A stretch of 64,000 nucleotides of DNA from Ciona savignyi. Lineage: Eukaryota; Chordata; Ascidiacea; Phlebobranchia; Cionidae. Shown here piece after piece: positions 45,201 to 56,883 of this stretch. The position numbers and the translations under genes were made by a program. Position 1 is the stretch's first letter; every line of letters begins with the position of its first letter. The stretch spans positions 1,622,484 to 1,686,483 of the forward strand of contig CH003364.1 in NCBI GenBank assembly GCA_000149265.1, read 5' to 3'. The notes beneath the pieces were generated by a model, which was not told the origin of the DNA, did not search any database, and saw only the letters and a list, made by a program, of their open reading frames with translations.

Positions 45201-48200
45201 TACAAATTTGATATTGCTGTATTGTCTTTGGCATAACTCAGGTGGTTAGAGCTTCGCATTTAACTGAACAGTTGTTAAATACAAACAAATCGTTAGATTA
45301 GTCTGCTGTGTCTTTTAGCAAGGAACTTTGCGGACATCGCCTGAGCCCATTGGATTGTTGGGTTGTAATATGAGTAAAGGATAGTATTAAACATACACAA
45401 TATACTGAGATAGCTTGGTAACTTGACGGTGGGCACGAGGTGATATGAGTATATGACATGTGATAACGGGACAAGATAAAACGTAAATATACTATCAATG
45501 CATTGTAGTGGTTGCAATTACCATGATATGTTATATAAGATGCATCTGATTTATTACATTCGAATACATTTAACGATAAACATGTTTATGCATTACACTG
45601 TGGAACAAAAACACAGTATATTTGGGAAATGTAGTTTCGAAACAAACATCAGGCCGATGTTATGAAAAAACTATGTGTCTTGTGAATTTTGGCTAGATAT
45701 GTAAAAGAAATTCCTCCCAAAATGTGCATAAATTTAATTTATGGGTTTCGGTGTTAGTGCTGTATATATCATTGGTATGGGTTTTAATTTTCACATTTTT
45801 TATATTTAACTCTTGTTGTTGGCCATATGTACATGAGAGGAGTGTCTATCACAAGAACAATCCATCTTCTTTTACAAAAAAAATAAATGATTTGAGTTAC
45901 ATACTGGTCTTAGAACAGCACTAGTTTTAATGACTAGTTTTACAACCAAGAATCTGCATTGGTGTCAGATTAGGATAAGATTGTCAGAACATTTTAAAAT
46001 TGGATTAATATTTAAAAACGAATATAAAACAACGGAAATATGAAAATAAAATCCAAACCAAGTTAATAATTCAACATAAACCACATTACCATTACGGGGT
46101 TAGTGTAACAATTTCTTCATTCCCTGAGTTTTAAACTCAACACCATTAGGGTTGGTTACGGATTAGTAATAATTATTGTTTTTCCAAAGTTGCGCATTTC
46201 CATATTTTAGAACTGCTCCCTAAAAATATAATTCCTGCATATTGTGCCAAATATACATAGCCATATTACCAATGGGGGACCCCATAGCGAATAGAGCATG
46301 TGGCTGGAAGTCTAGTTGAGGGTAGCGGACAGCTGGTTGACCTGTCCCTGTATCGAACTGCTGGAAGTCTACGTGAACGTTCGTTACTGTGGATAGGAAA
46401 CTTCCCAAAGATTCCATATTGTCCTGTGGAAGGGGAGGGGAGAATAATGTTGGTTGCAATTTGAGTAACGATTATCATATTGGAAGATGGTGGGGGGTAT
46501 ACTGCAATTGGAGGATCGACAGCGACGTTTTTAAGTACTTCGCATATAGAGAACTGAATCCAGCACTTATTTCCACAGCTTTAAACTACACCGCAGTAAA
46601 GGAAAAAATAATGTGTCTTTTATGTCATGAAATTTCTGTAATAACATAAAAGGCGCCTCATTTTCTCTCTTGGTACCTGAAATCGCGAACATTATTATTT
46701 CATAATTATTGGTCACTTGGCCGGCTACCATGTTTATTTCTTATCTTTGCGGTTACCATAATTCGAATTTACGTTTACTTTAACTTTGAAAATCTAAACC
46801 AGTCGCATTCAGTCTACAAGGTCGTGGTGTTAGCAACTCTATTTCGGTAATTGATTTTTGATTCTATTTTTCAGTGGCAAAACAAATAAGTTTTATTAAA
46901 CAAGTATATTCTGCGTACTGAACAAAAGATTGTGTAAAACGGGCTGTGAATATTCAGTAAGTGTATTGCATTATAATTCGCCTTTTTTCAACCATATTCA
47001 AATTTATTATTGTTTACAGAAAACGTTACTAAACGGAACAATAAAAGGGGATTCAAATTAAAATGTCCTCGTCAATCCGTCAAGTATCAGTTAATGAAAA
47101 TTTCTAAGCCAATCAAACAAAGACAGTACACAGGATAATATAGACGTTTGACAATCTGGCGGCTATAGTACCGTCCAACCTTAATTTAAACAAATTTGTG
47201 GACACATGCGAAAGCTATTACAGTGGAACCCCGCTTGGAGACCACCTCAATAACACGACCACCTCACTATCAAGACCACTTCAGTGCGGTCCCGAATAAT
47301 TTACTATAGTAATTCATTGTATTCTGTTTCAATAATGCGACCACCCCGGTTTCCAGACCAGGACCGCCATATTTTGGTCCAAAACTTTAATCCTAGGGCC
47401 CAATAATAGAGTCTATTATCTGTAACTGGCCCATTAAGGAGAGCAATTTTAACTACTGCAATAGGATATATGTAACTAGGTCTTGGAAATGATAAAAATG
47501 TTAATGAAAGAAAAGAATTATTTTAGCGTATTTTTTTTCATCTTTACTATATTAAGAAACAATAGCAGTTATTTAAAGTAAAGAGGCAAGAAAAACGGCT
47601 TTCTACCATACTACCCACAATCACAGGAATAGATGCAACAATAGCACAGTTATTTAAGGAGGCAAGATAATATAACTTGCTACCATACTACTCACTATCA
47701 CAGGAACAGATGGGTCCTGGCTGATGTGGTTGATCATAGTCGCAGCATGTGCGTCCAGAGCAGCTTTCTCCTCTTTCCTACGTCGTTCCTTCTCCTGCTG
47801 GTCTTTCAAAAATCCAACCAGTTTCTTCCGAGGTCCCATAGGAAGTCCGATGTCTTTGATATCCGCCTCAGAACACATCATCTGTAAAGGAATTCGTTCG
47901 TTTTTAAAGTGATCACGTCTGTTACTGAACGATGCTCGCGAATATAGAAACGAATGCTGGGTCGGAACGTAGCAAATTGGTTTAAAATAAAAAAATTAAG
48001 CCATAGGTCAGGAAAACGAGTCAAATTAACCCATGCGGATAGGAACACTGTGGGTTTATTGTAAAACTGTAAGGTAAACCCCAGAATTAACCCACAGTGT
48101 GAGTTAAACCCACATAATTAACCCACAGGTTATATACTCTAGTAAACCCTTATGCCATATCATCATTCTAGTGAACCCTCGAGTCATATCAAGCACGGAA

Positions 48201-51200
48201 ACAACCTACCAAGGCGTCCATGTCCATTTCTTCCGCTTCAAATTTGCTTAGAAACGAGGTGAGATTGAGTTGTTCCAAAGCTTTTTCCAATGTGAGCGCT
48301 TCCTCTATATGTTCACTGAACGAATGGACACTGTTGCTGCTAGAGAGCTGTTGTGGGGTGTCCATAGGGGGGTTCAAAGTCTCGGTATGCTCGGATGTTT
48401 GCGAAGTTCCACTGTGGGTTTGGGGGAAGGACTGGCTCGGGGCTGGGGTCGCAGCCGAAGGGGAGTTTTGGTGGCAGAGCAAGTCAAACAATATCAGAGA
48501 ACCTGGGATGAAGCATTCCAAGTTTTAGTCAAAGTGTCATGTACAGGGAGATGATATGTCATGCGCAAGGATTTGATACACTAGCGATCGTATGGTTTTA
48601 ATCTTGCATTCTTTCTGATAATAGTTTTAAAGCACAACTGAGCTATACCACTTGTACATGCCACATGAAAAGCAACCCCGTATAACCCTGCACAACGAAT
48701 TCTAAAAACCATGATTACGATGAGTGCGTATTTTATCTTTTCGTATTAATTTTTTTTTTTTTGACATTTTTACATAAAACAAAATAATGTGAGTAGTATA
48801 ACCCACAGCCGGGTTAAAAAACAAAGAAAACAATTAAAATGGAAGTTCCACGCGGGCAGACAAAACTCACCCAAACTGTGCCCAGATAGCGAAACCGACC
48901 CCTTAAAGTTGGGGTTTCTCGACATGAACAACTTGTGAAGCGAGTTGATCTCGTTTCCGATGGTCTCGGCGATCGTTTGGCAGTACACTGGGCTCGAGTA
49001 GAACAATATGTCCAGCAGCGTCTCGTTGGTGAAGTGACGGAGACGGGAAATACTGGGCAGCGTGAGTCTTCGTATGTTCCTGGGGTGAACGTTTGTTGGA
49101 TCTTCTACGTGTCCATCTTAATATTCATACTTTCCCAAGTTTGGGCACATTTGTACCCATGTCAAAAGAACAAGTTTAATCTCACAAATTGCTACTTTAT
49201 CATAGGATACGATTTTCAAGTTTTATTCATTTGAATCAGAAAACGCCAGGGGCATTATCACATTACCAACTGACAGAATACCTCGTGCACACAATCGGGT
49301 TACTGGAGCTATTGCGATTTGTTGTTTAAGAGTGAGACTATCCATCAGTTTTAGTTCAACCAATTAATCCACTCGGTTAAGGTCATGTCCACTGAGTAAC
49401 TTGCCCAAAGACACAATTGACTAGCTAGCGACTAGTTTTGAGTCTAAAACCATTCTGGTGAAAGGTAGAACACTAACCCACCAAGCTATTGGTTTGTGTG
49501 TGTGATAACAAAACAGCACCCCCTCAAACATATCAATTTGAAAATGTTTAAAATTCGAAGTGTATACATGCCACCCCAAAACGGATATTAATGGTTATCT
49601 ATCACAGAAAATTTTTTTTTAAAAGACCACAACACCTGTTTTAAAAGACCACAACACCTGTGTTATCTTCTAAAACAAATGTAAGAAATTAAAAATTTCA
49701 AACATATTTAAAATACTTTCATACGCAAAAAAAATTTATGTTACATTAAAAAGTCAATGAAAGCTAAATAACAAGTGGGTATATAAACCCAGAACATTAA
49801 ACTGATCCGAAGTAGAAGCTTAAACTGACCTGTCCACCCCTGTTGCATCCCCATGTAAAGCTCGGTGCCAGTGGATGGGAAGAAACTCGATTCGGTGGGC
49901 TTTGTTGCTCTCAAGTCCATTCTTGAAGTGCGAGCGAAGCAAGCTTAGGTGGATGGCTCGGAAATCGTCAACTGTGGTTATGTGGGGTTTGTGGGGAGGG
50001 TGAAGGGGTATTTTGGGGTTTAAATGATAGGTTTTTTTTATGATAGGTGCTAATTTAATTTTGCCTTAAATAGTAGGTTTAGTGTAAAGTAAGTCGGACA
50101 GATTAGTCTGGTGGGTTAGTACATCGGCTTTTAGTTGAAGGGTTGTAGGTATAAAACTGGTCACCAGCTATTTGGGCGTGTCCTTAAACAAGGCACTTAA
50201 CGGACATTACGTGAATCCAGCAGATTAATGGGTTCTGCCAAATTAAAGGAACGTCTGAATCATACACATCACAACGTTAATAAGAAGTAACACATTTGAA
50301 CTAAAAAGCACATATTACAGCATGCAATATACTAATTGAAAGTTCGACAGAAAACATGAAATTTGGCAAGCATAAAGGTGATCATGCAGTGATTAAGTGG
50401 TAATCAAACAAACTTTCATTGCTAGCTTGTGCGTACTACCTCTAAGCAGAACACACAAATTTTATACTTTTCATCTTGAGAAAAATGTTAATCAATTATG
50501 ATCAACAATTAAGGGGTAGTGTAGCCGAATGGTTAACGCCACCGATACATATACCAATTGATATGGCCGATATCCACCGCTAGTCCCCAGACAATCATTT
50601 TAATTGTGACGTCACTCCGCCGATTACGGTTCATTGAGTGCACGCGCGAAAACGGTCATAGGGTGGTATCTGTTCCCGGTAAAAAAATAAATAAACAATT
50701 AAGGATTGTCAAGATGAAAAGTATCATTGTGTGTGTTGGGCTAACACCAGTGGTTCCTGCATATTAGAGGGTTAAGAAGTTATAGGACAGGAAGGGTGGA
50801 TTGTATCATTAAACAGGGCTAATATTCCGAGCGAGTTACCAGAGTAACACTTGCATGGTACATGCCCTGCGAGTAAGAATTTACTCTTGCAAATAATGAA
50901 CTAATTAACGTTTACCGCGACCGCTTTCTATTGAACTGTCATATAGGGGAATAAAAAACAAATCCTCACCACCGTTTTTATTATACACATGCCGCATCCG
51001 AATTCTGAGTCTATAATACTATGTTTTATTTTATTGTATTAAAAAATTTACCCTCGTTACTCGCATAAAATATTTACTCCGGTTACTTGTGTGAGCTTCC
51101 ACACGCGCGAGTGAAATCTTATTCCCCTAAAATGTATGGATTTTTGGCCCTGGTTGGGAACCACTGGTTTAGACCACCTTACAACATCTCATTATTAAGC

Positions 51201-54200
51201 TTCGTATTAAACTACCAGTCCATGTTTCTCACCACACTGGACAAGCGTGGTGTTGTGGATTGTTTTCATGGCCTCTCCAATACCGTGCGCCATTAGCACC
51301 AATGCTGCTGTTTCCGTCATCTCGCCTTCGTTTGTAGCATTAGTAGTAAGCATGCAATGTGTATGTGGGATAGTATAAGAGAGGGTTAAAAGAGAACATT
51401 GTGAGAAAAAGGTTAGAGAACAGAAAACATTTGGTAAAAAAAGAAAAAGGAAAAGGAGAGTGGAGAAAAGTTTTTTTTAGAAAAAGGTTAAAAAAGATAA
51501 AACATTAGGTAAAAGGATAGGGAAGTGCATATAAAATATTGGGGATATTTTCTTTTTGTTATTAGAAGAAAGCCGGAAGAAAAATAAGAATTTAGAAAAC
51601 AGATAAAGAAGAAAGGTTTCAGAAAATGTTTTCCATTTGTTAGCAAGCAGTTAGCATGGCCATGCAAATGTACGACGCGATATACCTACCACATTCCACC
51701 ACACTCCTAGATCGGAGGTCGCATACTGGCCCGATGCCGTGGCAGAGAAACACCACATGGTCAGGGGTGCCACACTCATCTGGTTATATTGCTTGTTAAT
51801 TACAGTAAATATGCCTTACCTTAAGTGCATGGTGGAGGTCTATTAACCTTGTTATGTGCTAGGGTACATTTTTTTGTGTAAAGTTTTTATGTACTGTAAT
51901 TGTCCACAAAAATCAACCTTAATAAGCAAACCATTTTTAGGTGATCATATACCATAGTTAGTAAAGTGATTATGTAATGTAGTTTTTCACAAAAATAAAG
52001 AAACTCTTTTTGGGAAAATATACGTATATCAAATTAAAAAATATTACTGTGGGGATTAATGCTTTTACATACAGAATTTATAATTTTAGATAACAAAACC
52101 GACTCATCTGTGCCACAGTTATAATCGTATGGACGTACACAAAAACACAAATCAACTTTGATAAGCAATGTCAACTTTGTTGTATTTGTGTATCAGTGCT
52201 GCCTGTTACATGCTTATCATACACTATGAAACACAAATGAAACTTGATAAGCAATTTTAAATTCTGTTATGCAAACTTTATATCAAACTAGGAGTTAAAA
52301 TTCTTATTTTAACTAAGCTGTTAAACAAAATGATATAAAATTTCCGTCAATTGTCACTTACTCTCTGGGATGATTTTGACAAAGTCAGTTGCTGCGATGC
52401 CACGTTTAACAACCTTAGAACGCATTTGTGCTTCTCTCACTGCCCCAAAATCAGGTTCAGCTTGAACGATTGGCTGCGGAAAGTTTATCTTTTAACAAAT
52501 CGAGTGGCTAAACGCCATTTATCACTCTAAGAAGTTAAAAGCTGACCGGGGTACGGTCGTGTGGCCGAATGGTTAACGCGACTGATACATATACCGACTT
52601 GCATACAAAAAACGGTCTTAGCAAACTAATCCCGCTAAAAAAAAACAAAAAGAAAAAAAGGCTGACCCGGGATGGTTGCGTAACTATTTAGCAAGCCGGA
52701 GTCTTGTTCGTTATGCAATGTGAGTCAATCGCCCTGCCAGTTAAGCTACCGACCGAACTGGATAAAGCCGGACGTGGTACATAGGTTTATACCCGTTACT
52801 TATTACATATAGAGCGATTTATTTTAACCATTTATACCTGGAAATGCACAATAAGTTGTGGATTGTGGACAACGATCATTTCTCCTTTGCCAAGGTCAAT
52901 CTGCTTGTGCCACATTCCTTTGCTTACAATCTCATGGTACTCTCGCTGAAATGCAAAGTTAAATAATAGTCAAATAAAATACAATTGTATTTTAGGTCAA
53001 ATATCTGGATGTTTTATAATTGCTATCTACATATTTTTTGATGCTATTCTAAATGGTTTTACACAATTTTTAAAGTGGATAGGCTATGAAAATAATTACA
53101 TAAAACTCACTACAATAGCTCCTGTAACTGAAGAGTGGGCATCTATAGGTGATCCGAGTATTACTGTTGTTTTATCGGCTTTCGTTGTTAGGTTTAAAAT
53201 TAGATAACTTAAGACTCTTCATTTTAGATAAACGGTATCAATTTTTCTTTATTGCTTCACATGTGGCCTAATTGTCAGGGGTTAGCTGTGCTCGACCGTG
53301 TAGGCTTGGTATAATGTATACACACCCATGATACCCTAATAGTTTCACCTCTAAACTTTCCGCCAGGCTTTCCTCGTAAGGTGTGAACCGACTCTCAGCG
53401 TCCGACTTGTTGAACCAGGTGCACCTCCGAACCATGGCTGCTGGTTCGTCCCAATAAACGCTGGTTCGTTCTCGGGTGGTGAATGATACGTCGTAGCGAC
53501 CACCGTCTGTGCGCACCACATCACAGCCTTGGCCATTTGCCAGCTCTAGGAAGGACATAAGAGCATCGGCAAGAGCTTATTGTTTTGTAAGGAATTAACT
53601 TATACCATAATTAAGGCTACGCATGAATTAATGGAAGTAAACGCTCACTGCCTTTTAAAACTCTCCCGCCAATTTTCCTTTCTTATTGTAGATTTGTGCA
53701 TCAGTTAACTAGGCCTAGTCAATCGATTTTTTGTCAAGAAACTACTAATAAAGTCAAGAAATGTACAATTTGTGTTTAAACCAATCGAAAAGCAATGACT
53801 TAATACGAAAAAAAACAGCAAAATATGTATTGTGTGCCTTTTTTTTTATTCTGGAATGGATGTATCAAGTCCTAAAATACAAGCAAATAGTACTATCTCA
53901 ATTTTTCCATTCGGGGGATAAAACATGAACATCCTAACCTATTTTTATGAAATTCTTATTTTGATTGAAAAAATACCTCTTGCCGCATTTTCTAATGACT
54001 GAGAGTCGACGTAGGAGAACGGGCACCATTGCTGGTTTGTGTCTGACAATACTTTGCAATAGAACCAGTGAGCTGTCACTGCTTGGTAATGACTTGCAGC
54101 TGTAGGGGGTGGGGGGACAGAAGAAGCGAGCTTTTCAAACGAGGCAGGGGTTGTTTGCATCTGTGCTGGGGCTGAAACTGCTGGAGATATTGGGGGTGGA

Positions 54201-55671
54201 GGGGCTCCGGGAGTTGCCATTTGCGGGGGCATTACTTGGGGACTGGTATTAGGTGAAGCTTGATATAATTGTGGGTTTGGAGGGAACATTGAACGCATTA
54301 CGATTGTTGGATCGAGCATAGGGGTTACTGGGGGTGGCGGGTTGCGAATTAGGCGGGTGGGTTGGGGTACATGGAAGGGGCAGATATACTAGGAGCAGCA
54401 GTTGGGGTTTGATTGACAGCTGGAGAGCTGCTGGTGCTGTATGGAAAATCATCAGATTTTTCGGGACTGGTTGAAGGCACAAAGAGTTGAGGTTGTTGCT
54501 GTTCTGATGTGAATACTGTTTGAGGTTGAAATGAATCCTTGCCGCTAACTCCAGATAGATTTGCGAATGGATCAGAAGCTGTACAACACAATAGGATAGG
54601 AAAATTATGGACAAAACGGAAAATCATGCTCAAAAAGGAAAATTGGGGTAAGTATTGTGGTTTAAATTATGGTATGAGCATTACATAAAAAATATAAGAA
54701 AAACATTTTGTTTTAATGTTTAAAACATTTTCAGATTTGGCTTGAATGATCTGAGTTGTTTTTACTGACCATGCTGTAATGATTTTTTTGTTTGGTATTT
54801 TTTAGATGGATTTAAAAAAATAATTGGGGCTCTTTATAATGCTTATTTGTAATGAGTATTCATGTTTTAACCAAATAGTGGTCAGCACCAAGTTACTGAA
54901 GTTGCTGCAATGCGTTGTAACTGATTGAAACATGCATCGATAAGTGCCTTGCTCAAACACACAACTATTTTGAGCACGTTATATAAGAGTAATACACTAC
55001 ACTAATCATATTGAAGTTCAACAAACAAAATCTGTGACTTAAAGCAAGATCAGCCACTGGTTGCAGTGACAAGCTATTAGACATTTCTTACATTTATTAG
55101 TCTCATTGTCAATCTTATTTGAGAAGAGAGTGAATGTTGCAACATTCTGGGGCTGCTCGGTTCCTGTCATGGATGGTTGTCCCAGGAAACTTGCTTCTTC
55201 CTCTGCGTCATTGTCTGCGGATCAAATACAATTAGATAATTCTTAAATAAGCAAAAAATATACTAAAAAGAGAATAAAAATGGTGTGTTAAGTCATTGGT
55301 CTCCGATCACTGATCTGTGGACAGGCAAATATAATTGCTTTGATTTTAACGGCTGTTTTAAAAAATTTTATGAATGTGTTACTGTAGGCCACTCTACAGA
55401 ACAAATAATTAACATTCTCCTTATTTGGAGGCAGTAAACTTATTAAATCTTCACAGGTCCTAAGTGGTAAAACGGTTGGGGACCACTGTGGTAAGCGACG
55501 CATACAATTTTGACTTTTTTTCTAAAGAATATTTCTGCTGTAACTCATACCTGGTGATAGAATGGCGGAGGATTGCTCCTGGACTGGCATAAACAAAGCG
55601 TTTGTTCCGAAGTTGATATTGTTCATCGGTGAAAATAGTGGATTTGTTGGGGGAGGATTACCCTTTGACAT
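42264..55671 (-). CDS. SEC23IP: SEC23-interacting protein / DDHD-family phospholipase A1-like
   Basis: Exons in order: 55671-55551, 55214-55092, 54578-54390, 54327-53977, 53545-53349, 52945-52838, 52473-52362, alternative 51779-51690 or 51325-51233, 49971-49830, 49079-48871, 48502-48210, 47881-47696, 46423-46270, 45181-45093, 44583-44481, 44094-43958, 43653-43584, 43139-43010, 42408-42264. About 982 residues (human 1,000). The family acts at ER exit sites with COPII. Pro/Ser/Gln-rich N-terminus; WWE-like region (HWFYCK, then [13 protein letters not shown]; about 240-325); HGIG segment; lipase-type GHSLG (about 545); SAM domain ([20 protein letters not shown], about 620-690); DDHD region ending [13 protein letters not shown] and [16 protein letters not shown]. 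The long N-terminus favours SEC23IP over DDHD2. Phases agree throughout; exon 3/4 uses a 62-nt intron. Confidence 0.93.
42783..42963. mobile_element. hAT-like MITE in last SEC23IP intron
   Basis: Starts CAGTGGTGGGCACACTT and ends GTTTGCCCATGTCT. The flanks ACCTAGAT and ATCTAGAT are a near-perfect 8-bp duplication. It resembles the copy at 36869-37048 at the ends but not inside. Confidence 0.75.
43153..43432. repeat. G-rich minisatellite in SEC23IP intron
   Basis: About eleven degenerate units of roughly 24 bp, consensus GGGGGGTTAAGTGGGGATTT plus AATA. The G-runs are on the plus strand, which is the template strand for this minus-strand gene. Confidence 0.85.
43435..44440 (-). repeat. Reverse SINE pieces in SEC23IP introns
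   Basis: About 43435-43575 (next to exon 43584-43653) and about 44165-44440, near full length. Confidence 0.65.
44620..45005. repeat. 21-bp minisatellite with 165-bp higher-order duplication
   Basis: Units of TGTATGTTTTCTATGGATGA plus T, many times. A larger block beginning ATAAATAATTTTGTTTTC and then TTTAAAGGAATG occurs twice, 165 bp apart. It lies in the SEC23IP intron between exons 45093-45181 and 44481-44583. The apparent open frames on both strands come from the repeat. Confidence 0.85.
45230..45490 (+). repeat. SINE copy in SEC23IP intron
   Basis: Forward, diverged: AACTCAGGTGGTTAGAGC head to ATATACTATC tail. Further on, about 45965-46160 is the reverse complement of the repeat at 21196-21412. 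Confidence 0.6.
47221..47405. mobile_element. Pogo/Tigger-like terminal fragment
   Basis: Begins CAGTGGAACCCCGCTTGG next to TTA, in the style of pogo-type DNA transposons. GACCACC motifs recur. No matching right terminus was identified, so this may be truncated. Confidence 0.45.
49210..49495 (-). repeat. SINE copy, nearly full length, reverse
   Basis: From GATACGATTTTCAAGTTTTA to CTAACCCACCAAGCTATTGG, in the SEC23IP intron after exon 49971-49830. A short direct duplication AAAAGACCACAACACCTG follows at about 49620-49660. Confidence 0.7.
50097..50275 (+). repeat. SINE head and middle
   Basis: GGACAGATTAGTCTGGTGGG to GAATCATACACATCACA. Confidence 0.7.
50748..51166. mobile_element. hAT-like MITE
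   Basis: Starts CAGTGGTTCCTGCAT and ends GGTTGGGAACCACTG, inverted at the tips. A clear target duplication is not visible. Confidence 0.6.
51233..51325 (-). other. Alternative exon A of the SEC23IP homologue
   Basis: 93 nt. Preceded by a good branch-point-like TACTAAT and the acceptor CGAAG, and ends at G|GTGAGA, phase 1 at both ends. Encodes [20 protein letters not shown] and then LVQC. It aligns with exon B over its whole length and keeps HGIG. Confidence 0.75.
51690..51779 (-). other. Alternative exon B of the SEC23IP homologue
   Basis: 90 nt. Starts after ACCAG and ends at G|GTAGGT, phase 1 at both ends. Encodes [20 protein letters not shown] and then VVEC, the version closest to vertebrate proteins. 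Interchangeable in phase with exon A at 51233-51325. Confidence 0.85.
51890..52310. repeat. Tandem repeat with CTTGATAAGCAA motif
   Basis: Several degenerate units carry TCAACTTTGATAAGCAA or close variants, with spacing near 100-170 bp. In a SEC23IP intron. Confidence 0.5.
55294..55488. mobile_element. hAT-like MITE in first SEC23IP intron
   Basis: Starts CATTGGTCTCCGATCACTG and ends GTTGGGGACCACTG. The flanks TGTTAAGT and TGGTAAGC form an imperfect 8-bp duplication. Confidence 0.6.
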
Positions 55672-56195
55672 TTTGATTATTCCAAGATATAGATGAAAAA
55701 ATAAAGCGTCTTATAACCAATCTGTGAACAGGATTGTGGGAATATTTTAATTTCAAATATTGCCGAAATACGCAACATTATTTCATTAACTGTGGTACCT
55801 CTAATTACTACATTCATTATTGTGGTACGGTACCTCTAATTACTACAGGATTGCATGGATCGTTAGGAGTGTTAGGGTTAGGGTTTCAAGGGCCCGATCC
55901 AGCACCTTACACATTGAATATAGAAGATGTGTTGTGTAGCAATGATTCGCGCCCATGAGCAAGGCGATTGCATTAAAGAACAACATAACAATGGAAATTC
56001 ATCTAGCAAACACCGATCTTCACTTTACGATGTAAAAAATATGACTAAAATAAGAAAACTAAAAGGGGAAAAGCGGAAAGGAGGCAAACTGCAGACCAAA
56101 ATAATCTTCGGGCAAACAACAAAATAATCTTCGGGCACACAACATCTAAATTTAAAAAAATCATTTTGCATTTTTACTTCATTATGAATAAAGTA

Positions 56196-56883
56196 ACATG
56201 CGTCTAGAGACAGAACGGTAGTCTGATTTTTCTCTGCTGGATGGCGCTATTTATCAGCTGTACTTAAGCGGGGAGGAGGAAAACTACTCACTAAAATTAC
56301 GGACACTAATTTTAACCCATTCCTGAACACTAAACTTAACCGCAAGACTAACACTAACTCTAGCCCCATGTTTATTACACCATTTACGCATTTTAAGTAA
56401 ATGGTTTTTACCATCAAAAAACTGCAAAGAGATCGATTACTTTAGCCAATGCTTGGAAAATTTCCAAAAATGCTAAAACAAGCTGAATGCGGGGTTATGA
56501 TGACTTTGTTTATAACTAAGAAACAAAAGAGTTAAAAAAAACGGAAAAAAGATACCCGTATGGGAATCGAACCACAGTCTCCCGCGTGACAGGCGGCGAC
56601 GCTTACCACTACACTAACGAGGAATACTATTACTCAGTGCGAAAACTAGTATAAGACCAGTCAGTCGCGGGTGCCTCTAAATACTACAGGGCTTAGATCA
56701 CTTAGATTGCTATAGAAAGTAATTCTAACCCTGTCCCAAACACTAATCTCAACCCCAGAACTAACTTTAACCCCAACCATAACATTAATATCGAAAATAG
56801 TTACTCCCCAGATAATTCCAAAAAATAAATAGCGCCACCCAGCAGAGAAAAATCAGACTACCGTTCCGTCCCTAGTCGCATCT
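56196..56883. mobile_element. Third copy of the tRNA-carrying inverted-repeat element
   Basis: Uninterrupted 688-bp copy with exact 9-bp target duplication AATAAAGTA (56187-56195 and 56884-56892). By my count the terminal inverted repeats match over about 57 bp with five mismatches. The body matches the two copies in GRPEL1 intron 1 from end to end, including the tRNA-Asp sequence. Confidence 0.92.
56552..56623 (-). tRNA. tRNA-Asp(GTC)-like sequence in third element copy
   Basis: 72 nt: TCCTCGTTAGTGTAGTGGT start, CTGTCAC anticodon loop and TTCGATT T-loop. Anticodon stem four of five pairs (GCCGC against GCGGG). The acceptor 3' strand and T-stem carry mismatches. Probably a pseudogene. Confidence 0.65.

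Noticed and set aside
44824..45234. Minus-strand open frame of 136 codons with HRKHTII repeats
   Set aside because: It is the complement of the 21-bp minisatellite. No splice or homology support, and it overlaps a real SEC23IP exon in another frame.
45724..45924. Hydrophobic 66-codon frame as a small membrane protein
   Set aside because: Lies in a SEC23IP intron, AT-rich, with no homology or regulatory context.
55862..55890. GTTAGGGTTAGGGTTT as an interstitial telomere
   Set aside because: Only two to three units next to AT-rich unique DNA; may derive from the CCCTAA-like arms of nearby foldback elements.
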